From NCBI GenBank assembly GCA_027488865.1, contig JAIYAU010000060.1:21890-85889 (forward strand): a stretch of 64,000 nt of DNA, written 5' to 3'. A program made the translations under genes and the position numbers. The notes below the pieces were generated by a model that made no database searches, was not told the DNA's origin, and was given only the letters and a program-made list of their open reading frames with translations. Source of the DNA: Cytophagaceae bacterium. GTDB lineage: Bacteria > Bacteroidota > Bacteroidia > Cytophagales > UBA9547. This document shows, in pieces, positions 1-8,302 of the stretch. The first letter of the stretch is position 1, and every line of letters starts with the position of its first letter.

Positions 1-1056
1 TTTTTTTGGAACTATAATTCTACCATCGTTCGATTGATCTTGAAATGGAATAATTTGGAAATATTTACTAAATAACGAACTGGCTTTTTGTGTAGTATCC
101 TTTTTAGCAGAATCACCTTTTGCCTTTGTTTGATCTGACAGTTTGTTGGTATCATTAGAAGCAGCCAAGGGATTTAAGTTTTCCTTTTTGCTAGTATCCG
201 CCAAACTTGGCTCAGCTGATAATTTGTTTTCTGTAACACTATCAGCCAACGAAGTTTTAGAAGTTTTTTCTATCGAAACCAAATAATCGTTTAATTTGGT
301 TAGATATTGGTAAGTTTCGCCAAGTTTCCATACTTCCCAAAACTCAAGATTAGCCGAACTCTGTACTAAGTCACGCACCCTTGCTGGATTATTAACGCCA
401 GGTAGTTCAATTTGGATTCTATTTGTACCTTTAATACGTTGTATGTTCGGCTGAATAGTACCAAACTGGTCAATACGTGTTCTGATAATGTCATAAGACC
501 TTTCAATAGAGCCATCTAGTTCACTATCAATCACTCTTAACACTTGGTCGTCGTTAGAATTAAAATCAATACGTCCTTTAGTAGATGAATTCGCAAAAAT
601 GGAACTTAATTTAGTACCCGGACTTAACTCATTAAAAGCTTCTTTAAACAATATGGTAAACTTTCTTTGGTCAGTTTTGGCCTTTTCTTGCGCTTGAGCC
701 AAAGCTTGGTTAAACCCAGGATTATTGGAATTGTTGGCTAAAACACGTACAATTTCCACAGGTGATACTTCTACTGTTACATGCATACCACCTTGTAAAT
801 CTAGACCAAGTTGAAGCTCTTGTTTCTTAATTTTTGAATAGGTGTACTCAAGACCTAAAATTTCAAAAACGGGCTCATTCCAAACTGAATCGAGGTAATA
901 TTGCTTTTTACTATAATCTATATTGCCCTTTTTATCAGTGCCAAATGCCTCAGCATCTTTTTGAACTCCATTTGATATCCATGTAAAGGATAAAAAGTAA
1001 AGCGATAATAACGATACTAAGACCGAAACCGCTATGATTAACGACTTGTTTTTCAT
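1..1056 (-). CDS. secDF: SecD/SecF fusion protein translocase subunit (5' part, cut by window edge)
   Basis: Proton-driven accessory subunit of the Sec translocon that pulls exported proteins across the inner membrane. The 352 codons seen are the N-terminal part; the reading frame is open to base 1, so the rest lies outside the window. Residues about 5-24 form the first membrane segment, the SecD motif DLQGG is at 86-90, and an IDQFG motif (family R[IV]DQFG) follows near residue 200 in the first periplasmic domain. A long Ser/Lys/Asp-rich, low-complexity insert (about residues 250-330) precedes the edge and is less conserved in the family. Assignment as the fused SecDF form rests on what is known of Bacteroidota, because the SecF half is not visible. 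Start is the ATG at 1056. Confidence 0.93.
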   Translation of the reverse strand, partial: MKNKSLIIAVSVLVSLLSLYFLSFTWISNGVQKDAEAFGTDKKGNIDYSKKQYYLDSVWNEPVFEILGLEYTYSKIKKQELQLGLDLQGGMHVTVEVSPVEIVRVLANNSNNPGFNQALAQAQEKAKTDQRKFTILFKEAFNELSPGTKLSSIFANSSTKGRIDFNSNDDQVLRVIDSELDGSIERSYDIIRTRIDQFGTIQPNIQRIKGTNRIQIELPGVNNPARVRDLVQSSANLEFWEVWKLGETYQYLTKLNDYLVSIEKTSKTSLADSVTENKLSAEPSLADTSKKENLNPLAASNDTNKLSDQTKAKGDSAKKDTTQKASSLFSKYFQIIPFQDQSNDGRIIVPKK

Positions 1057-1165
1057 AATAATTTAAGATGGTAATAATTTGCCCTAGTTTAAAGTCACGG
1101 GCGATTGATGAAAATAATTGAATTAAAGAAAATTAAATATAATGTTAGAATACCTATATGAAATT

Positions 1166-1516
1166 CTATGGTGCTTGTGGAGATATGAAAACTGGAAACA
1201 AACATTCCAAATAGGTATTTTTTATAAAATCACCAGCTTTTAAATAAATAGAACAGTGTTTTACAACTATAAAATAGACTTGTCTAAAATTAAAAACAAA
1301 TATTTGCCCAAAATCAAAATTTAAAGCAGGAATTACCGCTTCTTGTTGCGTTGATGATTTTATTATTTCTTGATTCGGAACACTTTTTTTTGTTTTAACA
1401 CCAGTTTCTTGTTTTACCAGAAAACTCACATTCATAAAAAGAAAAGAAGTCACCAACACAATGGCAAAAATGCCCTTGAATAAAATCTTTGCTGATATGT
1501 TAAAACTACTTTTCAT
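1166..1516 (-). CDS. small membrane-anchored protein of unknown function
   Basis: A 116-residue protein with a single hydrophobic stretch at about residues 12-32 after a short basic N-terminus, which looks like a signal anchor or uncleaved signal peptide. The rest has a Lys/Ser-rich linker and a C-terminal half rich in aromatic residues. I recognise no family. It lies 109 bases upstream of secDF on the same strand, so it could be cotranscribed with it, but no motif links the two. Possibly a spurious reading frame: the AT-rich sequence permits one of this length, and the only support is the plausible N-terminus and the otherwise empty interval. Confidence 0.45.
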   Translation of the reverse strand: MKSSFNISAKILFKGIFAIVLVTSFLFMNVSFLVKQETGVKTKKSVPNQEIIKSSTQQEAVIPALNFDFGQIFVFNFRQVYFIVVKHCSIYLKAGDFIKNTYLECLFPVFISPQAP

Positions 1517-1621
1517 TTTTGAGTGGGCAAATGTACATAAAAATATATACTAGTCAATATTTTACAAACAGAGTTTTGTTGATTCAGTATTATAATATAC
1601 CTTTAATTATATTTTGTTTTC

Positions 1622-2749
1622 ATGAGAATACTTTTGTTTTGTTGTTTATTACCGTGCGTGATGGTATTACATGCACAACATACCTTATGGGTAGGTGCAG
1701 AGTTGGACGCGGCCGTACCAGTTGGCAACATGTATAAAAATGACAAAAACATATTAAAACCACGATTTGGAATGCAATTTGGAGGCCACCTCCTTGTGCA
1801 ATACAAAATAGGCAACAGGGTAGGTCTTGAAGTAGGTGCAGGACAAAACTATGTTTATCAGCAATTTAAAGATCAAAAGTTTAAAGAAGAACACGAAAAC
1901 AAATATGAGGTGTTAATGAAAGTAAATAATTACTTCACCTCATATCAAGCTAGTTTACAGTACTGCCAACCAATTCCAGGAAGTTATGTTAACTTGTACT
2001 TTTTAGGCGGATTGAGATGGAATCAGTTTGGAACAAGCCAAGATGAAAAGTCTAAATATTATCCACCTGACGGCACTACAATAAAATTCAAAAACAACTA
2101 TTTTGGCTCAAATAAAACAGTTTTATCAGAAGCTGGGGTACAAATTGTTACAGATGACGAATACAATATGTTCACCTTAGGATTACAATATAACTTGGGA
2201 TTAAGCGATATGATGCGCGGAGAATTGATAACGACCAACCCTAAAAACGAAGTAATACACAGTGACTATGTCACAAGCGTAGGTTCTTATATAGGTGTGG
2301 TTTTCAAATATCACTTTAAAACACTTCATAAACAAAAAACGGATAAGACCCTACTGCCAGTAGCAGAAGATAAAAACAAACCAAAAAATCCTGTAGACAA
2401 TAGCCAAAGGAAACTTGTTGTAAAACAGAGCATAAAAGTAAAACAACGACAAATCACAATTAACATCATTGAGCAATACCGAGAAGATAATGATATTGTA
2501 TCTATAATGCTTAATGACAACTGGATTATTAAGAACTATACAGTTATCAAAAAGCCAAAAACAATTGTGGTTGATTTAAAACCTGGCAGAAACGTACTAG
2601 TATTTCATGCAGAAAATTTGGGCACGATTCCACCCAACACGGCTACAATTATGGTAATAGACGGAGCCAAAAAATATAAAATAGATATGCGCTCTACCTT
2701 AGACACCAGCGAAATGATTGAAATATTTTATGATCCATTTGGTAAATAA
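1622..2749 (+). CDS. outer-membrane beta-barrel protein with a C-terminal beta-rich domain
   Basis: A 375-residue exported protein. Residues 1-19 are a signal peptide ending in the cleavage-like Ala-Gln typical of Bacteroidota. Residues about 20-240 alternate hydrophobic and polar residues with many Gly and aromatic positions, as in small OmpA/PorT-like outer-membrane barrels. A Lys/Asn-rich linker (about 240-268) leads to a separate domain at 270-375 that contains EDNDIVSIMLND and a PNTATI segment. This last domain is clearly related to the C-terminus of the next gene, a lipoprotein 45 bases downstream on the same strand, so the two probably form an operon and act at the same site. Substrate and exact role are unknown. 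Confidence 0.75.
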   Translation: MRILLFCCLLPCVMVLHAQHTLWVGAELDAAVPVGNMYKNDKNILKPRFGMQFGGHLLVQYKIGNRVGLEVGAGQNYVYQQFKDQKFKEEHENKYEVLMKVNNYFTSYQASLQYCQPIPGSYVNLYFLGGLRWNQFGTSQDEKSKYYPPDGTTIKFKNNYFGSNKTVLSEAGVQIVTDDEYNMFTLGLQYNLGLSDMMRGELITTNPKNEVIHSDYVTSVGSYIGVVFKYHFKTLHKQKTDKTLLPVAEDKNKPKNPVDNSQRKLVVKQSIKVKQRQITINIIEQYREDNDIVSIMLNDNWIIKNYTVIKKPKTIVVDLKPGRNVLVFHAENLGTIPPNTATIMVIDGAKKYKIDMRSTLDTSEMIEIFYDPFGK

Positions 2750-2794
2750 AATTGGTTTAGTTTTTGTTAATTAAAAGATCTTAAAGATTAGTTC

Positions 2795-3634
2795 ATGCAA
2801 ATTCAAAAATTGTTAATTGCGGTTATACTATTATACTGTACTTTCTTTTTTATAAGCTGTCGCAAGAAAAGTCTTTCACTTGAAATAAAAGAAATTGAAT
2901 GTAAAAATTTAGAATTAAAAAACGCTACCGGCACCCTACAATTTAATTCATGCTTTAATTCCAAGAATAATATTAATCAACCTTTGACACAAAATATAAA
3001 AATTAGATTTGAACATGCTAATAAAAAGGCATGTTTGGACTACCTAAAGTTAAATGCGAAATTCAAAACTGCCAATGGTGTTAATATTAATAATGTTACT
3101 TATAAAAACGAATACTTATCATCCGACCCTGAGGTAGTATTAACCGACAGCTACATGGAGGTTTTATTTACCTATACTCTTAGTAATCAGGCAGATGCTA
3201 ACAACTTAAATACTGTTGAAATTGAATTATACTCTGAAAATGAAATTCAAAACAGAAGTAATACTGTTAATCTTGTTGTAATTCTGGCCTGTCCTTTAAC
3301 TACCAATAATGGAATCCCATATAATGTGGTTCAAAATGTTAATGTAAACAGCAATACTGTAAACTTGAGTTTTGCGGACTACTCTGCCGAAGATGGCGAT
3401 ATAATTGATGTTTATTTAAATGGAGACAAGGTAATCTCTAGTTTGACTATCTTAAATAATCCCAAATTCTATACATTTACCATTAATTCAGGCACAAACA
3501 CACTTGTAGTAATCGCACTTAACGAAGGCAGCAGCTCCCCTAACACTTGTCAAGTACAAGTAAATAATGGAAGTGGTATAAACTTAACTCCAGGCTTATC
3601 GACAGGACAAGCAATAAACATAAAATTTCAATAA
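2795..3634 (+). CDS. lipoprotein with a beta-sandwich-like C-terminal domain
   Basis: A 279-residue putative lipoprotein: the N-terminus is hydrophobic and ends in a FFFISC lipobox, giving Cys22 as the lipidated residue. The middle (about 35-175) is Asn-rich and looks like one all-beta domain. Residues 182-279 match the C-terminal domain of the preceding barrel protein: both have ED-x-DI, an LN pair, a Pro-Lys step, a Gly-x-Asn-x-Leu-Val strand and a final PNT followed by a Val/Ile strand and Gly. The domain resembles secreted immunoglobulin-like modules, but I do not know a named family. Its place directly downstream of the barrel gene suggests a partner at the outer membrane. Confidence 0.72.
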   Translation: MQIQKLLIAVILLYCTFFFISCRKKSLSLEIKEIECKNLELKNATGTLQFNSCFNSKNNINQPLTQNIKIRFEHANKKACLDYLKLNAKFKTANGVNINNVTYKNEYLSSDPEVVLTDSYMEVLFTYTLSNQADANNLNTVEIELYSENEIQNRSNTVNLVVILACPLTTNNGIPYNVVQNVNVNSNTVNLSFADYSAEDGDIIDVYLNGDKVISSLTILNNPKFYTFTINSGTNTLVVIALNEGSSSPNTCQVQVNNGSGINLTPGLSTGQAINIKFQ

Positions 3635-3865
3635 CAAATTCTACTTCAAATATCTAGTAACTTATAAAAAATGTGCAAATCTTACTAGGATTTAATATTG
3701 GAATGGAATGTTCATTAATACATACTTAAAAGTTAAATAACATATAGGTAGAAAGTATTCATTAAAGTGTTGTCGAAAATTCTAATAAATAATATCAATA
3801 AATAATTTTTACTCAACTTCCAAACCAATTTGTTTGTATTTACAACTGGACAAAAGCCTTTAAAA

Positions 3866-3899
3866 CAAAAAAACCTGTCGCAAAGCGGCAGGCTTTTTT
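3866..3899. terminator. bidirectional rho-independent terminator
   Basis: Stem CCTGTCGC (3874-3881), loop AAA, stem GCGGCAGG (3885-3892) with one G-U pair, followed by a T run on the plus strand and preceded by an A run that gives a T run on the minus strand. It can end the lipoprotein transcript from the left and the Cys-rich gene (3922-4197) from the right. Confidence 0.85.
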
Positions 3900-3921
3900 G
3901 AAAATTAAACCCTAAACTAAC

Positions 3922-4197
3922 CTATTTTAATTCTTCAGTACTTTTGGTTGTTTCAGCTTTGGCAGTACAACACTTCTTTGATTTTTTTGAAGATTTCTCA
4001 CAACTTGAATCATCTTTTTTAGCCGAGCAACAAGATTTTTTTTCGGCTTGACCACAACTTTTTTCTTCTTTCTTGCTTGAGCAACAAGATTTTTTAGACT
4101 TTTCTTTATCTTTATCGAAGTTAGCAGCATTAATACTACCAATTGTAAAGAATAATAGTAACGATATAATAGGAATTAGATTTTTCATATCCTTCAT
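3922..4197 (-). CDS. exported Cys/Lys-rich small protein, possibly metal-binding
   Basis: A 91-residue protein with a signal peptide (about residues 1-25, ending at the Ala-Ala of GSINAA) and a mature part of about 66 residues built almost only of Lys, Ser, Cys, Glu, Asp and Ala. It carries three Cys-Cys pairs (KSCCSS, KSCCSA, KKCCTA) separated by single Cys at about 10-residue intervals, a repeated KKSCC-x-x-KK pattern. Such spacing is compatible with binding soft metals or with disulfides, but I know no matching family and infer this only from composition. A second ATG (MKNL, 4188) is an alternative start; an AAGGA lies between the two. It sits alone, with an inverted repeat just upstream (4210-4236). 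Confidence 0.7.
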   Translation of the reverse strand: MKDMKNLIPIISLLLFFTIGSINAANFDKDKEKSKKSCCSSKKEEKSCGQAEKKSCCSAKKDDSSCEKSSKKSKKCCTAKAETTKSTEELK

Positions 4198-4209
4198 TTA
4201 GAATGTAAA

Positions 4210-4236
4210 ATTATAAATATTTTTTGAATTTATAAT
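4210..4236. repeat. inverted repeat upstream of the Cys-rich gene
   Basis: ATTATAAAT (4210-4218), a 9-base spacer, then ATTTATAAT (4228-4236): a perfect 9-9-9 arrangement 13 bases upstream of the start at 4197. It could be an operator, or chance in very AT-rich DNA. Confidence 0.3.
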
Positions 4237-4317
4237 AGGAAAACGATAAAATTTCTAATTAAGTTCACTTGAGTTAATCAAAAAACGACAAATATTCAAT
4301 AGTTTCATTATTATCCT

Positions 4318-4325
4318 TATATTTG
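4318..4325 (+). promoter_or_regulatory. candidate Bacteroidota -7 box before the OmpH-like gene
   Basis: TATATTTG fits TAnnTTTG and lies 17 bases before the ATG at 4343. I did not find a TTG at the expected -33 spacing, so it is only a candidate. Confidence 0.35.
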
Positions 4326-4342
4326 AAGTTTATTTTTAAATT

Positions 4343-4966
4343 ATGTTGAATAAAATTTTAATTGCCTCTAATATCCTTTTGGTTTTGGCCGTAGGATTTT
4401 TATATTTCAAGCAGTTTTCTAATAACTCTGCAACATTCATGCCACAGTCTAATGATTCCACTTCGACGGAGGCAATTAATCCTACAGATATTAAGAAGTC
4501 TAAAATTGTTTTTGTCAATTCAGATTCTCTTTTAGAAAATTACGAGTATTATAAAGTTTTGATCCAAGATTTAGAGGCAAGAAAAAGACGTATAGAGGGG
4601 CAATTCGAAACTCAAGCAAGATCTTTACAGTCTCAAATTGAGACTTATCAGCAAAAAGGTAAGCTAGGTACTCTTACTGCAGAGGAAATTGAATCTACCG
4701 AAATGCGTTTAATGAAACAAAGGGACGATATTATTAAAACCCGTGATGAACAACTCGGTCGATTAATGGGCGAAGAAAAAGAAATGACAGAGAAGCTTTT
4801 TGATAAAATTTATGCCTATGTTAAAAAATATAACGAAAAAACTGGTTATCAGTTTGTATTAGGATATAATAGAGGCAGTGGAATATTGTTTGCTGATAAC
4901 TCTCTTGATATTACTAAGGATATCGTGGATGGTCTCAATAGCGAATATAAGTCCATTAAAAAGTAG
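4343..4966 (+). CDS. OmpH/Skp-family periplasmic chaperone
   Basis: A 207-residue protein with one N-terminal hydrophobic segment (about 3-22) that acts as signal peptide or anchor, then the OmpH family opening strand KIVFVNSD (about residues 54-61), a long charged coiled-coil (about 70-150, the tentacle helices of Skp), and the closing strand YQFVLGYNRGSGILFAD with a final helix. Skp trimers hold unfolded outer-membrane proteins in the periplasm; the family link is clear, the client range here is not known. The N-terminus is longer than in classical Skp and has no evident cleavage site, so it may stay membrane-bound. It converges with rnz, with only two bases between the stop codons. Confidence 0.85.
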   Translation: MLNKILIASNILLVLAVGFLYFKQFSNNSATFMPQSNDSTSTEAINPTDIKKSKIVFVNSDSLLENYEYYKVLIQDLEARKRRIEGQFETQARSLQSQIETYQQKGKLGTLTAEEIESTEMRLMKQRDDIIKTRDEQLGRLMGEEKEMTEKLFDKIYAYVKKYNEKTGYQFVLGYNRGSGILFADNSLDITKDIVDGLNSEYKSIKK

Positions 4967-4968
4967 AC

Positions 4969-5886
4969 CTACTCTTCTATAATAAATTTAGTACCTTCTA
5001 TAGCCAATTCAGTATTTTCAAAGGCTGTTTTGGTTTCATTTAAAAGTAGTGTAAGATCTTTGTACCTTGATGAAAAGTGGCCAATTATCAACTTTCTAAC
5101 TTTTGCAAGTTGGGCAATTTGCCCAGCCTCAAGAGCAGTAGTATGATAAGTATCGATAGCCCTATTCTTTAGATCTTGCAAAAAAGTAGCTTCATGGTAT
5201 AGAATATCAACCATGTGCACTCTTTCAATTACAGTATCAGAATAACAAGTATCAGAGCAATAAGCGTAAGATCTATTTTTTTTAGGATCTAAAGTATATA
5301 ATTCGTTTTTATATAATAAGTGACCGTCCTCATCCACAATATCTAGACCACGTTTTAGTTTTGAGATATTTTGGAGTGAAAAATTTTCAGGCAGTTTATC
5401 CTTAATTATCCTACGCCTTTTGGGTTTTTCCTTGAACAAGAATCCGGCACAATTAATCCGATGATTTAATGGAATTGTTTCTACAGTAATACTAGCATTA
5501 TCTAAAATGGTATAGATTTTATCAGTCTCAATTTCATGAAATTGAATATTATACACCAATCTTGTATCAGAATATTTTAGTTGGATAGTTATAATCTCTG
5601 CTAAACCGACTGGTCCATAAATATGCAATTTATCCTTTCTACCATTTAAGTGCATGCTTGAAATTAAACCAACAAGCCCTAAATAATGGTCACCATGGAG
5701 ATGACTTATAAAAATATGATCAATTCTGTTAAGCTTTATATCATATCTTCGGAGTTGAGATTGCGTACCTTCGCCACAATCTATTAAGATGTAATTATCG
5801 TCTATCTGTAGATACTGAGCCGTATGATGTCTGTTATTAGTGGGCGTGGCTGAACTTGACCCTAATATTGTGATTTCAAACACCAA
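4969..5886 (-). CDS. rnz: ribonuclease Z
   Basis: Zinc-dependent endoribonuclease that cleaves the 3' trailer of tRNA precursors. The 305-residue length is normal. The opening ILGSSSATP strand is typical, the metallo-beta-lactamase motif HLHGDH is at residues 62-67, and a late CSDTCYSD segment and the GHFSSRY region carry further metal or tRNA contacts. No ATG lies between the upstream in-frame stop (TAG) and the first conserved strand, so translation must begin at TTG (5886) or GTG (5883). The STAS gene lies 58 bases upstream on the same strand and purC upstream of that, suggesting a purC-STAS-rnz transcript. Confidence 0.95.
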   Translation of the reverse strand: MVFEITILGSSSATPTNNRHHTAQYLQIDDNYILIDCGEGTQSQLRRYDIKLNRIDHIFISHLHGDHYLGLVGLISSMHLNGRKDKLHIYGPVGLAEIITIQLKYSDTRLVYNIQFHEIETDKIYTILDNASITVETIPLNHRINCAGFLFKEKPKRRRIIKDKLPENFSLQNISKLKRGLDIVDEDGHLLYKNELYTLDPKKNRSYAYCSDTCYSDTVIERVHMVDILYHEATFLQDLKNRAIDTYHTTALEAGQIAQLAKVRKLIIGHFSSRYKDLTLLLNETKTAFENTELAIEGTKFIIEE

Positions 5887-5944
5887 ATTAACTAAATTAA
5901 GTTGTTGAAAAAGAAGCCTCCTCTATTTAAAGAATAGGCTGGAT

Positions 5945-6322
5945 TTATATTTCTTCTTGGCGAAGATCGTTCTCAATTTCATTCATAAATACTGCATCTA
6001 TTCCTTCTTCTTTTGTAGGTAAAATATTAAGTACAGTATCTAGTTGTGATATTTTAATAAGCTTCATAGCGTGATCATTCACGTGAGTTAGAACCAATAT
6101 ACCATTATCATTTGAGCATAACCTATTGGCTACAAGTATCGAACTCAATCCTGATGAATCGATATACTTAACACTTCCAAGATCTATAATCAAGTTTTTA
6201 AATCCCTCTGCATTAATTGTAACCAATTCTGACTTTAAAGCTGGGGATATAGTTGAATCTAGCTTCTCTTCTAATAATTGAATAAAGGTATATTTTTCTT
6301 GTTTATCTACTAGAAACTTCAT
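5945..6322 (-). CDS. STAS-domain protein (anti-sigma factor antagonist-like)
   Basis: A 125-residue single STAS domain. The segment IDSSGLSS (residues 54-61) is the classical site where a Ser is phosphorylated by an anti-sigma kinase in SpoIIAA/RsbV proteins. Flanking strands LIIDLGSVKYID fit the fold. The acidic C-terminal tail (last 15 residues) is longer than the minimal domain. No anti-sigma kinase or sigma factor is encoded in the window, so the partner is elsewhere or the role differs. It is placed between purC and rnz, the same strand, gaps of 51 and 58 bases. Confidence 0.85.
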   Translation of the reverse strand: MKFLVDKQEKYTFIQLLEEKLDSTISPALKSELVTINAEGFKNLIIDLGSVKYIDSSGLSSILVANRLCSNDNGILVLTHVNDHAMKLIKISQLDTVLNILPTKEEGIDAVFMNEIENDLRQEEI

Positions 6323-6373
6323 TATCTATTTATTTATTCTTAATCGGACTGCGAAGTTAGTTGAAAAATATGA

Positions 6374-7306
6374 TTAAATAAAGGCCTTGATATTATTTTC
6401 TATTCTTGAATTGATATCTTCAATTGGTTTTTTATCAAATTTATCACCAGTTACTTGTTCGAACAATTCGATATAGCGATCAGACACCATTTGTACAAAT
6501 TGTTCAGTCATTTCTGGTACCACTTGCCCCTCTTTTCCTTGAAATCCATTTTCAATTAACCACTGCCTCACAAACTCTTTGGAGAGCTGCTTTTGCTTTT
6601 CTTTGTTTTTTTGCCTTTCCTCATATCCATCTTTATAAAAATATCTAGATGAATCGGGCGTATTAATTTCATCAATTAAGAAGATTCTACCATCCTTTTT
6701 ACCAAATTCGTATTTGGTATCTACCAAAATAAGTCCTCTAGATTGAGCAATTTCTGATCCTTTTGCAAAAAGCGCATAAGTATATTGTTCCAAAATAGCG
6801 TAATCCTCAGCAGTTACTATATTTTTTTCAATAATTTGTTCTTTTGAAATATCTTCATCATGTCCAGCAGAAGCTTTGGTAGTAGGTGTGATAATTGGAT
6901 GAGGTAATGGATCATTTTCATGCAAACCATCTGGCATAGGAACACCACAAATTATGCGTTTACCCAAGGCATATTCTCTTGCCGCATGGCCTGCAAGGTA
7001 ACCTCTAATTACCATTTCTACTCTAAAAGGCTCACATTTGTGTCCGATGGTAACATTTGGATCTGGTGACCCAATTACCCAATTAGGTACAATATCTTTG
7101 GTAGCATCTAAAAATTTAAGAGCGATTTGATTAAGAACTTGACCCTTATAAGGAATGGCTCTAGGCAAAACCACATCAAATGCCGAAATACGATCAGTAG
7201 CAACCACGACTAACTTATCTCCCACGTGATATACATCTCTTACTTTACCTCTATAAAATTCCGTTTGTCCTGTAAGGTTAAAATTTGTTTCTTTAATCGC
7301 GCCCAT
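6374..7306 (-). CDS. purC: phosphoribosylaminoimidazole-succinocarboxamide synthase
   Basis: Joins CAIR and L-aspartate with ATP to give SAICAR in purine synthesis. The 310-residue protein is the longer form. It shows the SAICAR synthetase signatures: YRGKVRDVY near the N-terminus, DRISAFD, a GH-x-CEP segment, the substrate region [21 protein letters not shown] and the late [14 protein letters not shown] start at 7306. It is the first gene of a probable purC-STAS-rnz transcript; no other purine gene is near. Confidence 0.96.
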   Translation of the reverse strand: MGAIKETNFNLTGQTEFYRGKVRDVYHVGDKLVVVATDRISAFDVVLPRAIPYKGQVLNQIALKFLDATKDIVPNWVIGSPDPNVTIGHKCEPFRVEMVIRGYLAGHAAREYALGKRIICGVPMPDGLHENDPLPHPIITPTTKASAGHDEDISKEQIIEKNIVTAEDYAILEQYTYALFAKGSEIAQSRGLILVDTKYEFGKKDGRIFLIDEINTPDSSRYFYKDGYEERQKNKEKQKQLSKEFVRQWLIENGFQGKEGQVVPEMTEQFVQMVSDRYIELFEQVTGDKFDKKPIEDINSRIENNIKAFI

Positions 7307-7373
7307 TTTTAGTTATTTACCGATGCAAATTTTGAAAAATAATTCAATAAAAAATAGCTGAATTAAAATTATG

Positions 7374-7892
7374 TTAGGTGGACTTACTTTGTTCCTTTTG
7401 AATTACAACGAAATTAAGCGTACCATAATATAGTGTAAAAAATGTCACTAAAGATTCACTTAACGTGATGTATTCAGCACATGTGCTATTTGGAAGAATA
7501 TTAGAAACACCCATCCAAAAGAAGAATAAGGCGCTGTAATAAAACATTTTAAATAAAAGTTTGTGCCACGGTGTGTCAATCGGTATTCCTGAAAACGATT
7601 TAATATCAATGTATTGTACTATAAAAAAATCAACACTATAGGACAATATTATTAAGAAAATACTTCCACATACCAGTCCAATGTATTTGATATGACTAAA
7701 ATCTTCAATCTTAATTAAGTCTATCTCTTGCTTCACAACCCGAACAATAAAGAATAGGGTTTTCACTGTAGAAATTGCAAGGGTATAGCATTTTATGTAA
7801 AAAATATCAATCTTTAGCCAAATGGCTATTGGAATAGGAATAAATAAAACTAGAATTATTACAACCGTTCTTATAAGAATTGTCTTATTCAC
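7374..7892 (-). CDS. membrane protein of unknown function, four predicted helices
   Basis: A 172-residue protein with hydrophobic segments at about 6-26, 28-50, 68-92 and 108-130, and a C-terminal segment LSESLVTFFTLYYG that vaguely recalls the pore helix of two-helix potassium channels (TxGYG), though the filter is not intact. I do not assign a function. It starts with GTG at 7892, because the next in-frame codon upstream of any ATG is a stop, and it begins one base after the stop of the lipoprotein gene, so the two are translationally close and probably work together. Confidence 0.65.
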   Translation of the reverse strand: MNKTILIRTVVIILVLFIPIPIAIWLKIDIFYIKCYTLAISTVKTLFFIVRVVKQEIDLIKIEDFSHIKYIGLVCGSIFLIILSYSVDFFIVQYIDIKSFSGIPIDTPWHKLLFKMFYYSALFFFWMGVSNILPNSTCAEYITLSESLVTFFTLYYGTLNFVVIQKEQSKST

Positions 7893-7893
7893 A

Positions 7894-8250
7894 CTAGTTT
7901 TGATCTATGGTGATTTCCGAAACTGAATTAAGGGCATTAAATCGAATTCTTAACGTTTTTACCGAGGACGAACTACTACAAAATTCATTAGGTAATATGC
8001 TATATAGATAAAATTTTTGACCTCTAGAATATAATTCATTTTTGTCTGGTCTGCCTAGTAAATCTACCACCTCTTGTTGAGAAAAACCTAAAATTAAATT
8101 TTTATGTGCTATTAAAGCATCAATTTGACTAGCTCGTTGATTTTTACAGGCATTTTTATCGTTTTTCCATATTTCCTTATCAAAGTCATTGATTGAAATA
8201 TCGTTACAGCCAAAAAGAAAAATAATAAGGATGATTGGTAACAACTTCAT
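7894..8250 (-). CDS. lipoprotein with a BamE/SmpA-like segment
   Basis: A 118-residue lipoprotein: residues 1-15 are hydrophobic with the lipobox LFGC (Cys15). The segment GFSQQEVVDLLGRPDK (about residues 55-70) followed by an aromatic strand resembles the helix-turn of BamE/OmlA-like proteins, where LGxPD precedes a beta strand. This is a weak structural similarity, not proof of a role in barrel assembly. Its downstream neighbour is a four-helix membrane protein starting one base after its stop, and the two are likely expressed together. Confidence 0.65.
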   Translation of the reverse strand: MKLLPIILIIFLFGCNDISINDFDKEIWKNDKNACKNQRASQIDALIAHKNLILGFSQQEVVDLLGRPDKNELYSRGQKFYLYSILPNEFCSSSSSVKTLRIRFNALNSVSEITIDQN

Positions 8251-8302
8251 GTAGAAATAATTTATGCAATAATGAGTGAAACTTTGGAGCTATATCTAGG
8301 GT

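Noticed and set aside
1519..1815. Overlapping short frames on both strands ahead of the beta-barrel gene
   Set aside because: They lie in or across the start of the 1622-2749 gene, have no family signal, and have the composition of shadow frames.
3927..4142. 71-codon frame on the minus strand inside the Cys-rich gene
   Set aside because: Same DNA in another frame; the Cys-rich frame has a proper signal peptide and start.
7374..7892. Two-helix potassium channel
   Set aside because: The segment LSESLVTFFTLYYG recalls a pore helix but lacks the TxGYG filter, so the function is left open.
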